Assembly (NCBI GenBank): GCA_037355855.1
Contig: CM074760.1
Location: 4,456,501 to 4,520,500 of the forward strand
Direction of reading: 5' to 3'
Length of the DNA stretch: 64,000 nucleotides
Source: Pseudo-nitzschia pungens
Lineage: Eukaryota; Bacillariophyta; Bacillariophyceae; Bacillariales; Bacillariaceae
The position numbers were made by a program, and so were the translations under genes. The notes under the pieces are model-generated. The model was not told the origin of the DNA. It saw only the letters and a list, made by a program, of their open reading frames with translations, and did not search any database. Each line of letters starts with the position of its first letter. The first letter of the stretch is position 1. Shown piece after piece: positions 12,399 through 21,030 of this stretch.

Positions 12399-12944
12399 CG
12401 ACAATCGACAATCGACAATCGACAATCGACAATCGACAATCGACAATCGACAATCGACAATCGACAATCGACAATCGACAATCGACAATCGACAATCAAC
12501 AATCAACAATCAACAATCGACAATCGACAATCGACAATCGACAATCGACAATCGACAATCAACAATCGACAATCAACAATCGACAATCAACAATCGACAA
12601 TCGACAATCGACAATTGACAATTGACAATTGACAATTGACAATCAACAATCGACAATCAACAATCGACAATCAACAATCAACAATCGACAATCAACAATC
12701 GACAATCGACAATCGACAATTGACAATCGACAATCGACAATCAACAATCAACAATCAACAATCAACAATCAACAATCCACAATCCACAATCCACAATCAA
12801 CAATCAACAATCAACAATCAACAATCAACAATCAACAATCAACAATCAACAATCCACAATCCACAATCCACAATCCACAATCCACAATCCACAATCCACA
12901 ATCCACAATCAACAATCAACAATCAACAATCAACAATCAACAAT
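12399..12944. repeat. 7-bp minisatellite, about 78 units
   Basis: An uninterrupted array of ACAATCN-type heptamers. Four variants alternate in blocks: CGACAAT (mostly at the left), TGACAAT (near 12610-12640), CAACAAT and CCACAAT (mostly at the right). Because 3 x 7 bp is in phase, every frame is open and encodes a 7-residue repeat such as STIDNRQ. These open frames carry no evidence of being genes. Confidence 0.95.
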
Positions 12945-13006
12945 GGTGGGGATGCTGATGCGACAATCTACTGGTGGAGACATGACAATATACAGAGGGG
13001 GGTCCT

Positions 13007-14162
13007 TCAGTTCCCTCCCTTCTTTGCCTTCTTCTTGATAGAAGATGGGAATGGATAAGCTTGTTCCAACAGATGCTTGAGATCTTCGGGACCTGCGTCC
13101 TTGTTCATTTTCAAGATCCCTCAAGCAATCTTTCTCACCTTCCTGAAGGGGAGATCAATGATGTGAGCAACATCCCTGTGCAAGGCAGAGTTAGGAGTCA
13201 CCGAAGAATCAACATTGATGATCCGATTGTAAGCACACTCAACAACACTATTGATGGTTTCATTCACCATTGCTGTGGAAAGAGTATCATCAGTCTTCTG
13301 GCGTTTGAAGGAAGTGACAGATACAACAATCATCTCCTGTCCTTTTGCTACCATGACGCAATCTGCCTCTGCTTGCAACACTGCAGATGGCATCTTTACA
13401 GCAGTCCCTCCATTCACTGCCGCTTCAACTGAAAGAAAAGTCTTCATACCCACAGAAATGGAAACGCTATGCTCAGATTTCCTGGGGGGCGACTTCTTCA
13501 TGGATCAAAAGGAACGAGAGTTGGCAGCGTTGCTGGAAGAGTTGCCATTGCTGATGTTGCTTTGGCTGGTGGGATCAGACTGATAGTTGCAGCTGTCAAA
13601 GAAGAAACTGCAGCAGGTTTCTTAAGCCGGTTGTTCCTCTTGCAAAAACCGCCGTTCTCTTTGCCAAGGAGACGCATATCAAAAACAGATCCACCAGGGA
13701 GAGCAATATTGACAGCAGTCCCAGCACAATCCCGGAGCAATGACAGGTTGATAGAAGGATCCGCCATCAACCTCTGACTTGCTCCCTGGAAATACAGATT
13801 CTCCATATGATGGTGTCACTATTGTCAGTTTTACCATTTCAGGCATGGATAACTGCAGCATGAGCAGCGTGCGCTTCCAATGCAGATGCAGCAAAGATCA
13901 ATCCAATTGCTTTCCAAATGGCGGCATTGCCGGTGTCAATTTCCTTGTCAGCAATCTTCTCTGCTCCCTTCTTGATGGAAATGATGTTTGCAGCATTTTT
14001 CTTGTACGCAAAACTGCAAGTACAAGAACAGACCAGGCACTTGCAATTGTTGTTTCTATCCAACTTCGAACCATTCGCGTTGCAATCCCTACAAGACCCT
14101 TTCCCAGCAGCATCCACGCATCTGACCTGATGGCAATGACGATCAGCTGATAGGAATTCCAT
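13007..14162 (-). pseudogene. Second gene of the mariner-type element, unknown, broken
   Basis: Coding-like sequence on the minus strand in several frames. 14162-13839 has a Cys-rich cluster (CRDC, then CKCLVCSCTC) followed by an Ala/Lys/Ile-rich helix. 13806-13498 and 13501-13121 continue in other frames with Ser/Thr-rich and Val-rich segments (MKTFLSVEAAVNGGTAVKM). The last frame stops at TGA 13121-13123, then resumes in frame to a TGA at 13007-13009 (KMNKDAGPEDLKHLLEQ, ending in a KKKAKKGG tail). I do not recognise the family. It converges on the transposase and starts inside the right terminal repeat. Frameshifts and the internal TGA make it a pseudogene, unless introns join the pieces. 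Confidence 0.45.
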
Positions 14163-14526
14163 AGTACTAATTTCCTACAGGAATTCTTGTACAAAATAGG
14201 CTGCAAACCTTCCTGGCCATGGTGATTGAATTGGAAGCAGTTGCAATAGACTTGGAGTCATGCCACCCATTCCATCTAACCCTTGTACCCAGAGTTGATT
14301 TATCTAGTGTATCAAGTCAAGATTGGTTCAGTAGGAGCCAAAATGTAATTCTCAAAAATTTTATGTAGAATTAGTACTAGAGACATTTGTAAAGGAGTTC
14401 CGTTGGAGGTGCTCTGCAGAGCTGTGTAGAAAAATCTACCGCAAGGCAAATGTCAAAATGCCCTAAAGTCCCCAACTGAACAACAGTTAACTCATGGGGG
14501 GCTCAGCTGATAAGAATTGCATAGTA

Positions 14527-15410
14527 TTGTGCATCTTTTAGCTACTGGAGCGGTCTGAAATAGAAAAACGCCGGCAATGCACAATATGTTCAGTTTTACA
14601 AAAATAACGAAGGGGGCTCCAGAAAACCAAAACAGTGTTTCAGATTTGATGCATAATAAAATTATTTGGTACATAATTAAAGCTGTTTTTTGCATAATGA
14701 AATTTAATTATGCAATTACGTCAATTAATTACATGAATAAGCCAAGTACCTACACACATAAGTAATGATCATGACACTTATAAGAGCAAGCATGTTATAT
14801 CAAATAGCCCCTTACAGTGACACTCATTGACCCTTTCAATGGTGCTGCTCCCCCAATTGACACTTATAGCCCCTTTTGGTGGCACTGATAGCCCCTCCTT
14901 TCAATGGTACTGCTCCCCAGAGTGACACTTGTAGTAGCCCCTTTCAGCGCCAGTGATAGCCCCTTTATGGGACTTTGTCTACTTTTTGCCTTTACTTAAG
15001 TAGTAATCTTGCATAATTAATTAGTTTGGCATGCATATTAAATTACATAATTATCCATAAATTATGCATGTAACAAAAATTAATTACATACATAACCCAT
15101 TACATTATTTGGGTAATTATTCAATTACACATAAAAATTGAATGATTTGATGACCCTTGACCCTCAAATTTTTTTTTTCAGTCATAGAGAACTTAATCAT
15201 GTGTTGAATGTGTTTTTCTATTTTGATTGCTCCTGATAACACTCTACAATGCTCTATATTAACATTTGAACATCTTTGGTTATTTTCCCCTTAGTAAGCT
15301 CATTTAGTATCAATACAAAATAATAGAAATAATAATACAAAGTAAAAAGTAGGTGCACATAGTAACATCATATCATAATAGGAATAATATACTTATTTAT
15401 GTAGGAAAAT
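14527..15410. other. AT-rich intergenic with degenerate repeats
   Basis: No gene. 14812-14985 holds four to five degenerate ~35-bp units with cores GTGACACT, ATAGCCCCTTT and CAATGGTGCTGCTCCCC. 15000-15130 is very AT-rich with many TAATTA/ATTACAT words. 15170-15410 has no recognised feature. Confidence 0.4.
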
Positions 15411-15693
15411 CCTGTTACACTCTAAGGTAGAAAAATTTGGAGTGGTATAAAATTGTGACTAATCATTAACTCTTAAGAGAGCTTTTCAGTTTTCGTGTGA
15501 ACGTTTAAATATCTACAAGCACGCCTTGCCACTATTTGAAAAATGGCACACATGCATTGCTGGAGTGTCCGGCGTACAGTTTGAATCATTTTCAAACACC
15601 GGTTAGCTCTTATATACAAATGCCGGTCAGCTTGTATGTGGGATTCAGTTAATTATTTAATCGTGGCTTATACTCATACGCTAGCATGTCACA
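15411..15693 (-). repeat. 3' LTR of gypsy element 1
   Basis: On the plus strand it runs from TGTTACACTCTAAGGTAG at 15411 to GCTAGCATGTCACA ending at 15693, so in element sense it starts TGTGACATGC and ends GTGTAACA. The same terminal blocks occur, inverted, in the solo LTR at 30113-30431 (TGTAACATGCTAG ... CTAGAGTGTTACA), which supports the boundaries. The polyprotein stop lies about 12 bp inside the LTR. Confidence 0.75.
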
Positions 15694-16236
15694 TAGTGCC
15701 TCATGATTGGACGAATCCTGCTTGAAGCTGACCAATGAATAGTCGACGACTCCGACTCTGGCTTCTTTGACGACTCTGACTCCGGCTCTGGCTCCTTGTA
15801 AGGAGTTAGCTTCCGGATGTTCACTGTTTCAACCACTGAAGGGGCTTTCTGCAGTTTTACTGTACCATTCTGGTTGACTTGGGTAATAAGAAAGGGTCCT
15901 GTTCTCTGGGGCTGCAGTTTGTCCGGATCCGGTTCTTCTTGTAACCATACCTTGTCATTGACCTGAAAGGTGTGTTCTATTCTTTTGGCATTGTCCCTGA
16001 GCAGTGCCCTGTTGATTCCTTGTTGTCTAAGCTGCTTGAGGGCCAATAAGGTGGAGGTCAGTGGTAAATCTATCATCATGTCCCTGTTGAACACCAGGGA
16101 GCCTGGGGAAGCTTGTAAGGAGGTGCTGACTGCACAGCATCGAGAGCATGCATGCATGTGGCAAGGGCGTTGTCTATTAACTGAGTAACTCTGGCGTTAG
16201 CCTGTGGAGGATTCACATGTACTAGGACTCGCAAGA
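15681..16236 (-). pseudogene. gypsy 1 integrase C-terminal part
   Basis: Continuation of the integrase frame that is cut by the LINE at 16237/27134: reading from 16236 gives LRVLV...NPPQANARVTQLIDNALAT, the usual segment around the catalytic Glu region. A frameshift near 16150 then moves to the frame with LQASPGSLVFNRDMM, a KVWLQEE basic segment and the RTGPFLITQV variant of the GPY/F module. It ends in an acidic Glu/Ser-rich tail. It is an inactive remnant of a protein that inserted retrotransposon cDNA. Confidence 0.82.
16218..16236. repeat. Target-site duplication, left copy (LINE D)
   Basis: TGTACTAGGACTCGCAAGA, 19 bp, is repeated perfectly at 27135-27153 directly after the ATT tail of the LINE. 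The first T is ambiguous with the tail. Confidence 0.95.
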
Positions 16237-18054
16237 CAATTTTGCGACGCGCGATTTTGTCCGACGTTCCGATGTTCCAGTACTTAAAACACGTAGATTT
16301 CTACACAACTTTCCCCTTTGATATCTCACTCACTTCTAAAGCTCCTACAACAACACCAAGCACTACAACTATTAACAGAGACCTCCCCTATCTGATTCTG
16401 CTGTTTGTTTGGCTGCTCCTTGCTTCCTTTGGTTGCTGTGGTTGCTTGTTTCCTGTCGGTCGGTCGATCGGCAACAACAAGCTTCGGCAACAAAACAACA
16501 CATAATTTTCTACAGCAAGCCCAGTACTAATTCTACAGCCTCTGCTCCGGTTAGTCTCCACGCTCAGTTTGTCTCCGAGCTTGGTTTGTTTTTCGATCTG
16601 TTTTCAAGCTACCTTATTATTTAACGCTATACAGTCTTCCAAGCCCCTTAAGTGATACCCACTTAACGTTCTATATTCTTCAAGGTCGAACCTACTTAAC
16701 GTTCTACATTCTTCAAGATCGAACACATATACACCCCCCTTCTAGAAGGTTCCTACTCGCTGATCCTTAAGTATCTGCAAGTTCGCGCAAGCATATCTTC
16801 CAGTTCTCCTTTATTTTCAAGCCAATTGCCCCCTGCTTTTATAAGTGTCAATCACTTAAGAGCTACCCTGTTTCCTAGCCAAGCCCCCCAGTCCCTAAGT
16901 GTTTTCGCTTAAGGCTCCCCCTACTACACCTGTTTTTCAAGCCAAGACCAACCGATCCCTAAGTACCTCCTACTTATTGCACTCTTGTTTCCAAGACTAC
17001 AGCTACTATTGCCCCTTGTTTTCAAGACTACAATTTCCCTGGTCCCTAAGTGTTCGCGAGTTCCCTGCTCCCTAAGTGTTTTCGCTATTAAGCAACCCCA
17101 ACTTGAACTTCAAGTTCGACACTGTTTTCAAGACACAAGCCTCCCCCTGGTCCCTAGGTTTTTCTACTAAAGCCCCTGTTTTCAAGCAAGCAGCTTCCCT
17201 GGTCCCTAAGTGTCTCGCTCAAGGTTCCTGTTTTCAAGCCAATTGCTCCTGGATACTGTTTCTACCCTTAATTATTCCCCTTGTTTCCAAGCAGGCAGCT
17301 TCCCTGGTCCCTAAGTGTCTCGCTCACGGTTCCTGTTTTCAAGCCAATTGCCCCTGGATACTGTTTCCACTTATAAGTACTCGCGAGTTTGAACTTCAAG
17401 TTCCCTCCTGAGCCTTTTAAGTGTGCCCTGCCATTGATATCCCCTGGTCCCTAAGTGTTCTTACTAAAGCCCCTGTTTTCAAGGTCCAAGCTGCCCTGGG
17501 GCTGCTGTATTTCAATTCAACTCGTTTACGATTCGAATTTGCAAGCCTACAAGCCTACACGATTTGCAGTAGTTGCAAAATTGTTCAAATTTGCACAATT
17601 TTCACGCTACGAGTACAGTACGAGTACAAGCCTACACGAGTACAGTACGAGTACAAGCCTACACGTTTTGCAACTCGATTTGTAGTAGTTGCAAACTTGT
17701 TCAAATTTGCACAATTTTCACGCTACGAGTACAGTACGAGTACAAAGTACGAGTACAAGCCTACACGATTTGCAGAGTTCTTCCGCGCAGAGTTTTTGGG
17801 CTCCAAGTGTGAGACAAATTTTGCTCGTTTTTTAGCAAAAATTTCCAGTGTCCCCGGTGACTTTTGTGGGTGTGCTCCAGTATATTTGTTGGATCCCCAG
17901 GGACCTTTTCCTTGTCCAGACCAAGGTTACCCTTGTTGTTGCTGCTGTACCCTGTTTCCAGGAAACACCCATCTGTATATATACATACAGGTTAACACTG
18001 CCAGCCTACCAGCGCCCGAGCCAACACACCTATTCAGCCTATACTTGCCCCACC
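16237..18054 (+). promoter_or_regulatory. LINE 5' UTR with repeated monomers (copy D)
   Basis: The leader begins with a ~270-bp non-repetitive head, then imperfect units with CTGGTCCCTAAGTGT and TGTTTTCAAGCCAATTGC cores (about 16640-17500). From 17590 to 17770 come near-identical direct repeats of a segment with GTAGTTGCAAA...TACGAGTACA. The head is shared with 5717-5440 (minus strand) and, more distantly, with 48858-49080, where it precedes a different ORF. Confidence 0.65.
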
Positions 18055-21030
18055 ATGCCTCTTCCCCCGCCAGCTTCCAGGCGAAAAAGGCCTCCCTTGG
18101 ATGCCACTCCTTCAAACAAACGCGCCTTTATGGGGACTCCTTCCCGCCGACCACCTGCTGGTTCCGTTCTTCAGGCTACTCCCTCTCCCCCTCCTTCTCC
18201 ACGTCCAGCTAGGGATTCGCTCCCTTCCGATGATGACATGTCCTTCACTTCTGCTGTGTCTACTGGTGCACTAGATGATGTTGACATGAGCACTGAGCAG
18301 TCAGGCACTGGGCATTCAGACACAGGGCATTCAGGCAGTGGGCAGTCCGACAGTGGGAAGTCTGACAGTGGGAAGTCCACCAGTGGGAAGTCCAACAGTG
18401 GGAAGTCCACCAGTGGGACGTCCGACAGTGGGAAGCCCAGCAGTGAGCAGTCCAACAGTGAGACGTCCGTGGATGGTCAGCCCGGCTCTGAGCACTCAGA
18501 CTCTAAGCACCCTCCTTCCCAGGTCTCTCCTTCCAAGTCTAATCTGAAACAAGCTACTCTTGCATTTCTTTCTGACACACCGTCTGCAGAGCGACATGCC
18601 CTGCGCCAGAAAGCCCTGGCTGCTGCCAACAGGGCTCATTCCGCTTCCTTCTTCTGGTGTTTTTATGGTAAGGGTCCCTGTTCTGGCAAGTCTCCTATAC
18701 CATCTGCAATTCATGCCTTTCGAAAATCTCCAACTGGTAACCGGTTATGGGCTGGGTGTCCAAGCCCTACACACTTTTTCAGCAAGAAGGAGGGTACTGA
18801 CAAGAAATCCATCCATGATATATGCAGGACTGCCATCCCTCCTGTTTATTCTCAGGTTTTTCCGGACACTCCAGACTGGCGCAATGCCACTGTAGATTCC
18901 TTGGCCTCTCTTGCCTCTGCTTGCTTTCAAGGCTCTGCCCCAGCCTGGACCAAGCAACCACCTGGCCAGGCTCTGAAGAAATGTCTTATTGGTTTGGTCA
19001 AGATGTCTCCTGAGTGTTTTGATGACCTCTATTGTGAGGGCAACCTTTTGCCTAGCACTGAAGGCAAAGTATGGTGGGCAGCCAATCAGGTGCTTGGTTC
19101 TCATTGGCATTTCAAGAAGCGACCTCCTACACCTGCGCCACCAGTGGCTGATGATGCTTCCACTTCCAAATCTTCCACTTCCAAATCAGTGTCCTTTCTT
19201 CCTGGTGGTGGTGATGCTACTGTCTTGTCCTCCTCTGCTGGGCATTTCCTCCAACGCCGAGGGGTTTGCTCCAGTGATTCTAGAGCTCCAGTGGATGTAA
19301 CTGCTGGAACCAAGTGTTCTCATAGTTCTTATGTCACTCTGTCCCTTCCACGGTTGATGTCACAACACCCTGGGGAACTTTATGATGAGCTGCTCAAGTC
19401 TCTCAAGGAAGCTTTGGATCTTCTATGGACTGTTGACAAGCGCCTGGTGTTGTATGTTTTTCCCTCCAGAGCCAGGCTCAACCCCAAGGCCAAGCCTGTT
19501 ACCAAGTTTTGGACGACTCTTCCTGACAGGAAGACCTTGGAATTGTATGTTGCTCAGCTCTGGCTTCGCAGTAGAACTGCTCCTCATCTACGCTTCTTTT
19601 TGGGACACAGTGCTTCCCTGGAGAAACTCTTTTCAGCACAATTGCTCCAGAGGCTCAGAGACTGTGACATGGACCTGAAATATGACCACATACAGGCCCC
19701 AGTTATTGTCACCTGTGGCTTTCTCCTTGGATCTTACATGCAGAGTTTTGATCTTGACCACTACAACGAATTGCTTCAGACTCATCCCAGGTTTCAGGCA
19801 TGTCCTATTGCTGTTATCAGGAAGAATATCAGCCTTGACAACTCCAGAACTCCTGATCCCAATCCTGTTCTGGCTGCACATGTTTTATGTGATGCTACAA
19901 AGCGCGCCCAAACTGTTAAGCTCCTCAAAGCACAGTTCAACCGTTGCAAACCTTCAGACATTGCCTCTTTACCTGATGGTAAATTCTACAAGTTTATTGA
20001 GACAGCTACCAATCCTTCTGACAGACCTCTTCCCCCCTCCAAGCTCAAGACTGTTCGCCAGGCTAAGCACCGCCAAGCTAAATTTATTGAGAGCCATGAA
20101 ACTGCTCCTGTTCTGGGGGTAGTTGATCTTGATCTTCCAGTTGACCTGGGCCAAGGGCTGGGTTTGAAGACACTGCGCAGTGTGCTTCTGGGTATCAGAA
20201 CCCGTGACAATTGGTCATGGCCTCTTTTTCTTTCTGTCGATACCAGTTCATACCGAGGCGAGATCCTTGCTTTGTACAATATCACTACCAAGGCTGAAGC
20301 AATGGCCATGTTGTCTTTCCTGCCTATTATACTGGAAGCTCATTATGGTTCTTGTGTTCGACAATGGTTCTCTTCTGAGTGCTTGACTGAAATGGAAGCT
20401 TACCATTGGGACGCTGCTGTCAATTGTGTTGTGGAAACTGAACCTGCTGCAGATCCAATGCAGGATAACTCTCTTCCCTTTTTTGGTGATGGGGATGCAA
20501 GAGATTGGGAACTTGTTGATGATGACTTGTCAGTTGACCTTGCTCCTGATCTCACTTTTGATCTGGATTTGCACTTTAACCTCCAAGCCCGTGCTGACAG
20601 TGGTGGTGGAGGCTTTGATGATTCTCAATCCATGGATACTTTAGCGACCGGCACTTCCAATCTCACTGATGTTCAGGCCTCAGCGCCTGCAGGTGCTGTT
20701 CCTCCTGGCGGTGATCCTACCCATGTGGCCAAGACTGATGCCTCCCCTGGTATCTCTCCTGTTGTTCCCCCTGAAGTTCCTGACCCTCCCCATGATGCCA
20801 TGGCAGGTGACCTCCCTGTGGCCTCTCCTGAGTCCTCAACTGCAGTTCCTGCTGCCGGTGGTGGGGAAGATGCAGCCTCTGCATTGAGGCTTGGAGTTGC
20901 TGCAATTGCATTCTCCTCCAGCCATGATGCTAGTGTCAGTGATTTGAGCCATGCCAATGTTTCCACCAAATCAGCTCCGGCAACTCTTCCTTCCTTGCGA
21001 CAGACTAGGTTTCCTTCTGATCATGGTTAG
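18055..21030 (+). CDS. LINE ORF1 protein
   Basis: 991 codons from the ATG at 18055 (context CACCATGCC; the frame is open further upstream, but the homologous inverted copy begins at the same Met). The N-terminus is basic and Pro/Ser-rich. Residues about 85-140 are a low-complexity Ser/Gly/Lys/Asp repeat (SDSGKSTSGKS). A long conserved middle follows (for example SRARLNPKAKPVTKFWTTLP and LGHSASLEKL), and the C-terminal quarter is acidic and Pro/Ala-rich. No CCHC knuckle, RRM or transposase L1-type coiled coil is evident, so its role, presumably RNA binding in the retrotransposition particle, is inferred only from its position. Its stop codon overlaps the likely start of the endonuclease ORF. 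Confidence 0.8.
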   Translation: MPLPPPASRRKRPPLDATPSNKRAFMGTPSRRPPAGSVLQATPSPPPSPRPARDSLPSDDDMSFTSAVSTGALDDVDMSTEQSGTGHSDTGHSGSGQSDSGKSDSGKSTSGKSNSGKSTSGTSDSGKPSSEQSNSETSVDGQPGSEHSDSKHPPSQVSPSKSNLKQATLAFLSDTPSAERHALRQKALAAANRAHSASFFWCFYGKGPCSGKSPIPSAIHAFRKSPTGNRLWAGCPSPTHFFSKKEGTDKKSIHDICRTAIPPVYSQVFPDTPDWRNATVDSLASLASACFQGSAPAWTKQPPGQALKKCLIGLVKMSPECFDDLYCEGNLLPSTEGKVWWAANQVLGSHWHFKKRPPTPAPPVADDASTSKSSTSKSVSFLPGGGDATVLSSSAGHFLQRRGVCSSDSRAPVDVTAGTKCSHSSYVTLSLPRLMSQHPGELYDELLKSLKEALDLLWTVDKRLVLYVFPSRARLNPKAKPVTKFWTTLPDRKTLELYVAQLWLRSRTAPHLRFFLGHSASLEKLFSAQLLQRLRDCDMDLKYDHIQAPVIVTCGFLLGSYMQSFDLDHYNELLQTHPRFQACPIAVIRKNISLDNSRTPDPNPVLAAHVLCDATKRAQTVKLLKAQFNRCKPSDIASLPDGKFYKFIETATNPSDRPLPPSKLKTVRQAKHRQAKFIESHETAPVLGVVDLDLPVDLGQGLGLKTLRSVLLGIRTRDNWSWPLFLSVDTSSYRGEILALYNITTKAEAMAMLSFLPIILEAHYGSCVRQWFSSECLTEMEAYHWDAAVNCVVETEPAADPMQDNSLPFFGDGDARDWELVDDDLSVDLAPDLTFDLDLHFNLQARADSGGGGFDDSQSMDTLATGTSNLTDVQASAPAGAVPPGGDPTHVAKTDASPGISPVVPPEVPDPPHDAMAGDLPVASPESSTAVPAAGGGEDAASALRLGVAAIAFSSSHDASVSDLSHANVSTKSAPATLPSLRQTRFPSDHG

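Larger units (their letters stand above)
10172..14164 (+). mobile_element. Tc1/mariner-type transposon, decayed, 3993 bp
   Basis: A transposon inserted at a TA inside MITE B (TA at 10170-10171 and 14165-14166). Terminal inverted repeats are CCACGGAATTCCTATCAACT at the left and the inverted GATAGGAATTCCATAG at the right, the same family as the surrounding MITEs. It holds a DD34E transposase pseudogene on the plus strand, a 546-bp array of 7-bp units, and a second broken gene on the minus strand converging on the first. Its ends match the MITEs, so it is the likely source of the enzyme that moved them. Confidence 0.82.
10041..14524. mobile_element. MITE B, interrupted by its larger relative
   Basis: A MITE of about 487 bp (10041-10169 plus 14167-14524), colinear with the intact 504-bp MITE at 56379-56882. 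Its terminal repeats read CTTCGTAATTCTTATCA at the left and the inverted GATAAGAATTGCATAG at the right, flanked by TA. The interior has the same GTAGATTTTTCTACA and GGTGATTGAATTGGAAGCAG blocks as the intact copy. It is split by a 3993-bp element inserted at an internal TA. Confidence 0.8.

Noticed and set aside
12399..12944. Regular short repeats that could be taken for a CRISPR array
   Set aside because: Units are directly adjacent, with no unique spacers, in a eukaryotic transposon.
12336..13058. Long open frames across the 7-bp array encoding STIDNRQ-type repeats
   Set aside because: A repeat unit of 7 bp without stop words keeps all frames open; no coding evidence outside the array.
13780..13806. 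A perfect ENLYFQG (the TEV protease site) in a minus-strand frame
   Set aside because: It lies in a broken frame of a decayed transposon with no vector sequence nearby; chance match, not a construct.
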